From assembly GCA_017394475.1 (NCBI GenBank), contig JAFPYQ010000132.1, positions 1 to 12,827 of the forward strand: a DNA stretch of 12,827 nt. The letters run 5' to 3'. The translations under genes were made by a program, and so were the position numbers. Shown here one piece after another: positions 1 through 6,059 of the stretch; positions within the stretch are counted from its first letter, which is position 1; every line of letters starts with the position of its first letter. The notes beneath the pieces are model-generated. The model saw only the letters and a program-made list of their open reading frames with translations. It was not told where the DNA came from and made no database searches. Source of the stretch: Oscillospiraceae bacterium. Lineage in GTDB: Bacteria; Bacillota; Clostridia; Oscillospirales; Ruminococcaceae.

Positions 1-20
1 AGGTTGAATAAGTTGATAAC

Positions 21-54
21 AAATCCGCTGGCGGAATACCGCCTGCGGATTTTT
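21..54 (+). terminator. Rho-independent terminator of an upstream gene
   Basis: Positions 21-28 (AAATCCGC) pair with 45-52 (GCGGATTT), and an inner GGCGG (30-34) pairs with CCGCC (39-43) around an AATA loop. The only defect is a T-T mismatch (29/44). The 3' arm runs into a T tract (50-54). It must end a transcript that begins outside the window; bases 1-20 may include the tail of that gene but no frame can be assigned. Confidence 0.8.
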
Positions 55-221
55 CCGGCTCATCAGCAGAACCGGTCAGAACAGCTTTTCTATGATTTGC
101 ACTAAAATCATCTTCCTGCTCCCGTCTGCTCTTTTCAACATCACATATTGAAGACCTCGTTAATTTATATATAATATATTATCACTGATTTTTTCCAATT
201 ATTTAACAATATCCGCTACAA

Positions 222-250
222 TTATCATATAAAAAATGCTACTATATAAT
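222..250 (+). promoter_or_regulatory. Candidate sigma-A promoter for the HAD phosphatase / acyl-CoA synthetase unit
   Basis: A perfect -10 TATAAT (245-250) lies 17 nt after TTATCA (222-227), a 4/6 match to the -35 consensus. Transcription would start near 257, giving a leader of about 22 nt before the ATG at 280. The whole 140-250 stretch is very AT-rich and holds other -10-like strings, so the exact promoter is uncertain. I see no gene in bases 55-279. Confidence 0.4.
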
Positions 251-279
251 CTGTATCTTTTTTTGACAGGATTTTTTTG

Positions 280-933
280 ATGATAAAGCTTGTTATATTT
301 GATCTGGACGGCACACTCATCGATTCACTGAACGATCTTGCGGATGCGTCCAACAAGGCTCTTGCAGAATGCGGCTATCCTGCTCATGCTGTGGAAAGAT
401 ACCGCTTTTTTGTGGGCAACGGAGTCATACGACTTATAGAGCGTATTCTTCCCGAAAATGCACGTACAGCGGATAATATCCGCAAGGTGCACGAGGGATT
501 TGATAAATATTATTCACAGGGCTACAATGTCCATACCCGCCCTTATAAAGGGATACGGGAACTGCTTGACAGCCTGCATGAGCAGGGCATCATGACAGCA
601 GTGGCATCGAACAAGCCCGATGGATTTACTCAGCTGATAGTAAAGGAAATGCTGGGCGACAGCTTTGACTGTGTGTGCGGCAAAAAGGACGGCTTTGAGA
701 AAAAGCCCGACCCCGGCATCATCTTCCACATTTTGGAAAAGCTGGGCGTAACGCCCGAAGAAGCCCTTCTTGCGGGTGACAGCGACGTGGATATACACAC
801 CGCCCATAATGCACATATAGAAAGTATCGGCTGTACATGGGGATTCCGCCCCCGTGAGGAACTTGAAGAGGCGGGAGCTGACAATATAGTGGACTCCCCG
901 GATAAAATACTGTCCATAGCGGCAGCAAAATAG
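280..933 (+). CDS. HAD-superfamily hydrolase, phosphoglycolate-phosphatase-like
   Basis: Predicted soluble Mg-dependent phosphatase of the haloacid dehalogenase superfamily, 217 residues, in the size range of the Gph/PgmB-type group with an alpha-helical cap after motif I. All four HAD motifs are visible. Motif I is FDLDGT with nucleophile D8 and acid/base D10. Motif II is the serine in ASNK (S110). Motif III is the lysine in KKPDP (about K142). Motif IV is GDSDVD (D167 and D171) for metal binding. An in-frame TTG lies at 277, but ATG at 280 is preferred; the Shine-Dalgarno is weak (ACAGG, 266-270). The substrate cannot be read from sequence: phosphoglycolate, beta-phosphoglucomutase-like and general sugar or nucleotide phosphatases look alike. 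The next gene starts 18 nt downstream, so cotranscription is likely. Confidence 0.88.
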   Translation: MIKLVIFDLDGTLIDSLNDLADASNKALAECGYPAHAVERYRFFVGNGVIRLIERILPENARTADNIRKVHEGFDKYYSQGYNVHTRPYKGIRELLDSLHEQGIMTAVASNKPDGFTQLIVKEMLGDSFDCVCGKKDGFEKKPDPGIIFHILEKLGVTPEEALLAGDSDVDIHTAHNAHIESIGCTWGFRPREELEEAGADNIVDSPDKILSIAAAK

Positions 934-951
934 ACAGACAAGGTGATTCCG

Positions 952-2610
952 ATGATAGCAAGCGAAGTTCATATGCAATATATGGACGAGGCATTTGATA
1001 AAAACGGCGTTGTATGCAAGTCAGAGCTCATGCTCCCCGACAATTTCAACTACGCATACGATATCATAGATAAAATAGCAAAGTGCGAGCCCCGCAGGCG
1101 CTCCATGATATGGTGCGATGACGAGGGACGCAAGCGCGAATTTACTTACGGCGAATTCTCAAAGCTCTCCAACAGAGCGGCGAACCTGTTCCTTGACATG
1201 GGCATCAAGAATGGCGACAGAGTGATGGCTATACTCAAGCGCCACTGGGAGATATGGATAGTTGCCCTTGCGCTGGATAAGATAGGCGCGGTACTGGTAC
1301 CTGCCACAAACCAGCTGAAGAAGAAGGACTATGTTTTCCGTTTCCGTTCCGGCGAGATAAAGGCCATAGTGGCAACAGGCGACGGAGAGGTCACATCCAA
1401 CATAGAGGCGGCAGAGCTTGAATATCCCCTTGAAAAGCGCTTCATCGTCAAGGGAACAAGAGACGGCTGGATAGATTTTGACGGCCTTCTCATGGAATAT
1501 TCCGACAAGCTGGAAAGAATACCCACCAATGTGGATGATGACAACCTGATGTTCTTCTCATCGGGCACAACAGGCTATCCCAAGATGGTAATGCACTCCC
1601 ACCGCTATGGTGCAGCGCATATCCCCACCGCAAAATACTGGCATAATATAAATGCCGACAGCATACACCTCACCATTTCCGAAAGCGGATGGGGCAAGTT
1701 CTTCTGGGGCAAGTACTACGGTCAGCTGGCACTGGGTGCCACAGTCATGACCTATGACTTCACAAGATTTGTCCCCGCGGATGTACTGAGGATAATAGAG
1801 GAATACAAGGTGACATCCCTCTGCTGTCCTCCCACCATGTACAGATTCTTTATCAAGGAAGGCATGTCAGGCTATGATATCTCATCCCTGAGATATGCCA
1901 CTACCGCAGGCGAGGCGCTCAATTCCGAGGTCTATACGAGATTCTTTGAATACACAGGGCTCAAGCTCATGGAGGGCTTCGGTCAGACCGAGACCGTCCT
2001 CATAATCGGCAACCCCTACAACAGTGTCACAAGATCGGGCTCTATGGGCAAGGCTATGCCCCTGTTCAATGTTATCGTAGCAGATCCCGACGGCAACGAA
2101 TGCCCCCCCGATGTAACGGGCGAGATATGCGTAAAGCTGCGTGACGGCGTGAACAACGGCATTTTCAAGGGCTATGTGAACAACCCCGAGGCAAACGCCA
2201 AGGCGTTCTCCAACGGCCTCTATCACACGGGCGATACTGCTTACAAGGATAAGGACGGCTATTTCTGGTATGTGGGAAGAGTTGACGATGTGATCAAGTC
2301 CTCCGGCTACCGCATAGGCCCCTTTGAGATAGAATCCATCCTCATGGAGCACCCCGCAGTCCTGGAATGTGCGATAACAGCCGCTCCCGACCCCATAAGA
2401 GGTCAGGTGGTAAAGGCTACGATCGTCCTCACCAACAAATACAAGGATAACGCAGGCGATGAACTGGCTGATGAGCTGAAAAAGTTCGTCAAGGCCAACA
2501 CCGCTCCCTATAAGTATCCCCGTATCATAGAATTCGTTGATGAGCTCCCCAAGACCATAAGCGGAAAGATCCGCAGAGTCGAGATAAGGGAACGGGACAA
2601 CAAGAAGTAA
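952..2610 (+). CDS. AMP-forming acyl-CoA synthetase (medium-chain acyl-CoA synthetase type)
   Basis: Predicted cytoplasmic enzyme that activates a carboxylic acid with ATP to an acyl-adenylate and then to acyl-CoA; 552 residues, normal for the ANL superfamily. Seen in order: the ATP-binding loop SSGTTGYPK (203-211); an aromatic Gly/Trp-rich stretch SGWGKFFWGKYYG (245-257) typical of the acetyl-CoA synthetase/MACS branch; the adenylate motif EGFGQTE (341-347); HTGD (425-428); the hinge region GRVDDVIKSSGYRIGP (442-457); and the C-terminal catalytic lysine in TISGKIRR (K539). ATG 952 is preferred over the in-frame GTG at 943 because AAGGTGAT (940-947) makes an excellent Shine-Dalgarno just before it. 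Acyl chain specificity is unknown: short or medium straight-chain, branched or aromatic acids are all possible. It follows the HAD gene by 18 nt and is closed by a hairpin terminator. Confidence 0.92.
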   Translation: MIASEVHMQYMDEAFDKNGVVCKSELMLPDNFNYAYDIIDKIAKCEPRRRSMIWCDDEGRKREFTYGEFSKLSNRAANLFLDMGIKNGDRVMAILKRHWEIWIVALALDKIGAVLVPATNQLKKKDYVFRFRSGEIKAIVATGDGEVTSNIEAAELEYPLEKRFIVKGTRDGWIDFDGLLMEYSDKLERIPTNVDDDNLMFFSSGTTGYPKMVMHSHRYGAAHIPTAKYWHNINADSIHLTISESGWGKFFWGKYYGQLALGATVMTYDFTRFVPADVLRIIEEYKVTSLCCPPTMYRFFIKEGMSGYDISSLRYATTAGEALNSEVYTRFFEYTGLKLMEGFGQTETVLIIGNPYNSVTRSGSMGKAMPLFNVIVADPDGNECPPDVTGEICVKLRDGVNNGIFKGYVNNPEANAKAFSNGLYHTGDTAYKDKDGYFWYVGRVDDVIKSSGYRIGPFEIESILMEHPAVLECAITAAPDPIRGQVVKATIVLTNKYKDNAGDELADELKKFVKANTAPYKYPRIIEFVDELPKTISGKIRRVEIRERDNKK

Positions 2611-2615
2611 AACCG

Positions 2616-2645
2616 AAAGTCACCGGCCGTCAGTCGGTGACTTTT
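2616..2645 (+). terminator. Hairpin terminator after the acyl-CoA synthetase
   Basis: AAAGTCACCG (2616-2625) pairs perfectly with CGGTGACTTT (2635-2644) across a 9-nt loop, starting 5 nt after the stop codon. The T run is short (2642-2645), so termination may be incomplete, but position and stem quality support the call. Confidence 0.75.
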
Positions 2646-2683
2646 GAAATTAAAAGCACTTTTTTTCAACAAGCAGGTGTGAG

Positions 2684-2705
2684 CCGCAGGGAACATGACC
2701 TGCGG
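2684..2705 (+). promoter_or_regulatory. Leader hairpin directly upstream of the MATE gene
   Basis: CCGCAGG (2684-2690) and CCTGCGG (2699-2705) form a perfect 7-bp stem with an 8-nt loop, ending 17 nt before the MATE ATG. No T tract follows, so it is not a standard terminator. Part of the only purine-rich ribosome-binding candidate (GGTGAT, 2704-2709) sits in its 3' arm. It may influence translation or mRNA stability; this role is inference. Confidence 0.45.
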
Positions 2706-2722
2706 TGATATGGTAAACAGCT

Positions 2723-4111
2723 ATGAGCAACAACAATACATCAAAATACCGCATGGATATGTGCAGCGGTGCAGTGCTCCCGAAAATGCTCTCCTTCTGT
2801 ATGCCCATAATGGCATCAAGCGTCCTGCAGCTGCTGTTCAACGCGGCTGATATAATCGTGGTGGGGCGCTTTGCGGGAGATAATTCCCTTGCAGCCGTGG
2901 GCTCCACCTCATCACTGGTGAACCTTATGGTAAACCTGTTCATAGGGCTCTCAGTAGGTGCCAATGTGGCAGTGGCAAGGTTTTACGGGGCAAAGCTGGA
3001 GCGTGATCTTTCAAAGGCGGTGCATACCGCTATGACCATATCGCTCATAAGCGGTATGTTCCTCACGGTGGTGGGCGTCATCGGTGCGCCGTTCTTCCTG
3101 CGCCTCATGTCCTCCCCGGAAAATGTCCTCCCCCTTGCGTCAAAGTACCTGAGGATATATTTCTGCGGCATGACCGCCTCTATGCTCTACAACTTCGGCG
3201 CAGCCGTGCTGCGCGCGGTGGGCGATACCAAGCGCCCCCTCTATTACCTGTTTGCTGCGGGCGTCATCAACTTCATCCTGAACCTCATCTTCGTCATAGT
3301 CTTCCGGATGGATGTTGCAGGTGTGGCACTGGCTACCATAATCTCCCAGATGATATCTGCCGCACTGGTGGTGCGCTGCCTTATCAAAGAAAAGGGCGGT
3401 GTACACCTTGATCTGAAAAAGCTGGGGATCGACAAGCAGAAGCTCCTGCTCATCATGCAGGTAGGTATCCCTGCGGGACTGCAGGGCTGCATGTTCTCCC
3501 TTTCAAATGTGGTCATACAGTCATCCATCAACCTTTTCGGCGATATCGTGGTAGCGGGCAATGCGGCTGCCATGAACTTAGAGGGCTTTATGTACGTTGC
3601 CATGAACTGCTTCCATCAGGGTACCATCTCCTTTGTGGGGCAGAACTTCGGTGCAGGCAAGTATGACCGCATAGGCAAGATAGTAGCTGTATCCACAGGC
3701 TGTGTGCTTGTCACCGCCGCAGGACTGGCTGTTTTCATGCTCGCCTTCGGCAAGGCAGCACTGGGCATCTACTCCACCAACCCCGATGTCATCAATGCGG
3801 GCATCATCCGCGTGATGATAATCGCCCCCACCTACTTCCTGCTTGGCATAATGGATATATATGTAGGCGCCCTGAGGGGACTGGGCTATTCCATGTACCC
3901 TATGGTATCATCCCTCATAGGCGTGTGCGGACTGCGCCTGCTGCTCATCGCACTGATATTCTCACAGCCGCAGTACCATGTGCTGCAGACTATATACTAC
4001 ACCTATCCCCTTTCATGGCTGGCAGCATTCCTGGCTAATTTCATCTTCTTCCTTATAGTCCTGCAGAGGATGAAAACCACTAAAAAAGCCGCAGGGAGCG
4101 CAGAAGAATAA
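2723..4111 (+). CDS. MATE-family multidrug/toxin efflux transporter
   Basis: Integral membrane cation-coupled exporter of the multidrug and toxic compound extrusion family; 462 residues, the usual length, with about 12 hydrophobic segments from residue 15 to 450. The N-terminus is characteristic of Firmicute MATE proteins: a short polar lead with MDMCSGAVLPKML, then LLFNAADIIVVGRFAGDNSLAAVG in the first membrane region, where the Asp is typical of the family. A second-half counterpart, including NLEGFMYVAMNCF and SFVGQNFGAGK, reflects the internal two-fold repeat. ATG 2723 is the first possible start because an in-frame TAA lies at 2714-2716; its Shine-Dalgarno is weak. The substrate is unknown. 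A GNAT acetyltransferase starts 9 nt downstream, so the two are probably one transcript. Confidence 0.93.
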   Translation: MSNNNTSKYRMDMCSGAVLPKMLSFCMPIMASSVLQLLFNAADIIVVGRFAGDNSLAAVGSTSSLVNLMVNLFIGLSVGANVAVARFYGAKLERDLSKAVHTAMTISLISGMFLTVVGVIGAPFFLRLMSSPENVLPLASKYLRIYFCGMTASMLYNFGAAVLRAVGDTKRPLYYLFAAGVINFILNLIFVIVFRMDVAGVALATIISQMISAALVVRCLIKEKGGVHLDLKKLGIDKQKLLLIMQVGIPAGLQGCMFSLSNVVIQSSINLFGDIVVAGNAAAMNLEGFMYVAMNCFHQGTISFVGQNFGAGKYDRIGKIVAVSTGCVLVTAAGLAVFMLAFGKAALGIYSTNPDVINAGIIRVMIIAPTYFLLGIMDIYVGALRGLGYSMYPMVSSLIGVCGLRLLLIALIFSQPQYHVLQTIYYTYPLSWLAAFLANFIFFLIVLQRMKTTKKAAGSAEE

Positions 4112-4120
4112 CACACCGCT

Positions 4121-4606
4121 ATGATAACACTTGAACAGCTAACACATGAGAACTACACAAAGGCGCTGGAGATAGACAGGAGCGATATCCCCGAGGAATG
4201 GGTGGATACCGTGCAGACCCTCATGGAGATAACGGACTACGGCGCAGAGCACAGCCTCATAGGGCACACATTCCTGGCAAAGCTGTCGGGAAAGTATGTG
4301 GGCATCATTATGATAGGCGAGGCCCTTTCATGGGACACAGACCCCCATGAGATGAAAGACACTCCCTTTTACAGGGTCATGGGCTTTGCTGTTGACAAGG
4401 CTCACAGGGGAAAGGGCATCGGCGGAGAGATACTTGAAAAGGCCATAGCGGAGATACACCGCGAGTTCGGATACCGCCCCCTGGCACTGGGCGTCCATAA
4501 GGACAATTCCCGTGTGCGGAAATTCTATGAACGTCACGGATTCAGGCCCACCGGAGTATTTGAGGGGAATGACGAATACTTTCTGCGGCTGAGTGAAAAG
4601 CAATGA
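4121..4606 (+). CDS. GNAT-family N-acetyltransferase
   Basis: Predicted cytoplasmic acetyl-CoA-dependent acyltransferase, 161 residues, a single GNAT domain. The acetyl-CoA pyrophosphate-binding motif A is clear: GFAVDKAHRGKGIGGEILEKA (residues 88-108, with the R-G-K-G-I-G core). Motif B follows near the C-terminus with the typical N-S-x-x-R-K-F-Y-E-R-H-G-F pattern (about 128-140). The N-terminal part resembles RimI/general GNAT folds. The substrate could be a protein N-terminus, an amine or a drug and cannot be told from sequence. It lies 9 nt after the MATE gene, which may indicate a shared role in resistance or detoxification, though loose pairing of such genes is common. No convincing terminator was found before the nadA promoter. 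Confidence 0.88.
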   Translation: MITLEQLTHENYTKALEIDRSDIPEEWVDTVQTLMEITDYGAEHSLIGHTFLAKLSGKYVGIIMIGEALSWDTDPHEMKDTPFYRVMGFAVDKAHRGKGIGGEILEKAIAEIHREFGYRPLALGVHKDNSRVRKFYERHGFRPTGVFEGNDEYFLRLSEKQ

Positions 4607-4679
4607 CAGCGGTCTTACTCCCCATAAACCCGGCGGATGAAAAAATCTGCACAGTATTTGCGGGCTTTGCCGTTTTCTA

Positions 4680-4708
4680 TTGATATTTTTCTGAAAATGT
4701 GGTATAAT
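4680..4708 (+). promoter_or_regulatory. Sigma-A promoter of nadA with extended -10
   Basis: TTGATA (4680-4685), a 17-nt spacer, and a perfect TATAAT (4703-4708) preceded by TGG (4700-4702), matching the TGN extended -10. The predicted start is near 4715, leaving a leader of about 40 nt. The spacer and -10 share unusual similarity with the promoter at 12084-12112. Confidence 0.87.
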
Positions 4709-4754
4709 TATTCAGATATGATTTTTTCATCCCCTGACGGACGGATATGATACT

Positions 4755-5690
4755 ATGAAAATTTCTGAGATACAGGAAAAAATACTCAAACTCAAGAAAG
4801 AGCTTGACTTCTGCATACTTGTTCACGCATATCAGACACATGATATAGTGGAGATAGCCGACTTTGTGGGCGATTCCTTCGGCCTGGCACAGAAAGCTGC
4901 TGCCTGCCCCAACAAGAATATCATGATGTGCGGCGTGCGCTTTATGGCAGAAACAGTTAAGATACTCTCCCCCGAAAAGAGGGTGTTCCTCCCCGAGCCC
5001 GATGCAGGCTGCCCCATGGCAGAACAGCTTGGATATGAGGAGCTCAAAAAGCTACGCGAGGAATGTCCCGATCACACGGTGGTATGCTATATAAACACCA
5101 CGGCAAAGCTGAAAACGCTTTGTGATGTGTGTGTCACATCCTCCTCTGCCATAAAGGTCATAGAGGGGATAGAAAATGACAAGATACTGTTCATCCCCGA
5201 CTGCAACCTTGGGGACTATACCGCAAAGCGCCTCCCGCAGAAGTCCTTCCGCTTCATAAACGGCGGCTGCCCCATCCATCTGCGCATAACTGCGGAAGAT
5301 GTGGCACTGGCAAAGGAAAAGCATCCGAACGCCCTTGTAGCACTGCACCCGGAGTGCCGCCCGAACGTGACAGCCCTTGCAGACTATGTGGGCAGCACCA
5401 CGGGGATAATGGACTTTGCAAGAAAAAGCGATGCAAAGGAATTCATCATCGGCACCGAAAGCGCCATAGTTTCACACCTTGCCATAGAATGTCCCGAAAA
5501 GCGGTTCTATCCGCTGCATAAGGAGCTGATATGCAAGAACATGAAGCTCACCACCATCTCCTCTGTATACAACACCCTTCTCTCCACAGGCGGCCTTGCC
5601 GCTCCCTACGGTGAGGAGATACTGATAGATGATGATACCCGCACAAAGGCAAAGCGCTGCATAGATGAGATGCTGCGTCTGGGCGGATGA
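4755..5690 (+). CDS. nadA: Quinolinate synthase NadA
   Basis: Catalyses condensation of iminoaspartate with dihydroxyacetone phosphate to quinolinate, the second step of de novo NAD synthesis from aspartate; cytoplasmic, carries an oxygen-sensitive [4Fe-4S] cluster. The 311-residue length fits the short NadA class. The three cluster cysteines are visible: C86 in DAGCPMAE, C172 in NGGCPIH, and C260 in ICKNMKLTT, with spacing of 86 and 88 residues as in the family. Other family motifs are HAYQ (24-27), IADFVGDS (34-41), CYINTTAKLK (111-120), VTSSSA (127-132), HPE (198-200) and GSTTGI (213-218). It has its own strong promoter. Neither L-aspartate oxidase (nadB) nor nadC is adjacent, so the iminoaspartate source must be encoded elsewhere. 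I saw no clear NiaR-type operator. Confidence 0.96.
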   Translation: MKISEIQEKILKLKKELDFCILVHAYQTHDIVEIADFVGDSFGLAQKAAACPNKNIMMCGVRFMAETVKILSPEKRVFLPEPDAGCPMAEQLGYEELKKLREECPDHTVVCYINTTAKLKTLCDVCVTSSSAIKVIEGIENDKILFIPDCNLGDYTAKRLPQKSFRFINGGCPIHLRITAEDVALAKEKHPNALVALHPECRPNVTALADYVGSTTGIMDFARKSDAKEFIIGTESAIVSHLAIECPEKRFYPLHKELICKNMKLTTISSVYNTLLSTGGLAAPYGEEILIDDDTRTKAKRCIDEMLRLGG

Positions 5691-5719
5691 CTTTTCATCA
5701 AAAACAATGCTGACCCATA

Positions 5720-5744
5720 GCCCCCCTTCCTTAAAAAGGGGGGC
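5720..5744. repeat. GC-rich inverted repeat between nadA and the chorismate mutase gene
   Basis: GCCCCCCTT (5720-5728) pairs perfectly with AAGGGGGGC (5736-5744) around a 7-nt loop. No T run follows on the + strand, so this is at best an atypical terminator. It could be a processing or attenuation hairpin, or one copy of a dispersed palindromic repeat; only one copy is in this window. Confidence 0.55.
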
Positions 5745-5765
5745 ACTGAAATCTATAGGACAGGA

Positions 5766-6059
5766 ATGTTGACTATGTGTTCAAGCCTCGAAGAAGTACG
5801 TTCAAATATAGACAGGATAGATGATGCGATAATAAAGCTCATCGCCGAGAGGACAGAGTATGTCAGGCAGGCATCCTCATTCAAGAAAAGCGAGGACGGC
5901 GTTAAAGCCCCGCAGCGTGTTGAAGCCGTGATACAGAAGGTACGGGAAAAGGCAGTAAAATACGGTGCAGACCCCGACATGGCAGAGGCTCTTTACAGAG
6001 AGATGATCTCACGCTTTGTAAATATGGAAATGGAAGAATTCAAGAAGGATCAAAAATGA
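5766..6059 (+). CDS. Chorismate mutase, AroQ/PchB-like
   Basis: Small all-helical enzyme expected to convert chorismate to prephenate, the first committed step towards phenylalanine and tyrosine. The 97-residue protein has the AroQ helix pattern: a first helix with EEVRSNIDRIDDAIIKLIAER, then YVRQASSFK, then KAPQRVE, and a last helix with LYREMISRF. The arrangement resembles PchB (isochorismate pyruvate lyase with mutase activity) as much as monofunctional mutases, so lyase activity cannot be excluded. At the position of the PchB/AroQ active-site Gln in the last helix it has Glu by my alignment, as in yeast chorismate mutase. The start may instead be ATG 5775; AGGA boxes at 5757-5760 and 5762-5765 support either. 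The stop overlaps the pcrA start (ATGA), suggesting coupled translation. Confidence 0.85.
   Translation: MLTMCSSLEEVRSNIDRIDDAIIKLIAERTEYVRQASSFKKSEDGVKAPQRVEAVIQKVREKAVKYGADPDMAEALYREMISRFVNMEMEEFKKDQK

Noticed and set aside
514..978. Long - strand open frame opposite the HAD gene
   Set aside because: It lies antisense to a gene with all HAD motifs, has no recognisable domain and mirrors the codon bias of the real gene.
1882..2352. Long - strand open frame inside the acyl-CoA synthetase gene
   Set aside because: Antisense shadow of a well-supported enzyme; no domain or ribosome site.
4607..4679. Possible terminator between the GNAT gene and the nadA promoter
   Set aside because: Only weak or wobble-rich stems can be drawn (for example GCGGAT with ATCTGC, or CGG with CCG before TTTT); none is convincing.
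5352..5357. HPEC cysteine of NadA (C201) as an Fe-S ligand
   Set aside because: The matching position is Ser in E. coli NadA; family spacing instead supports C86, C172 and C260.
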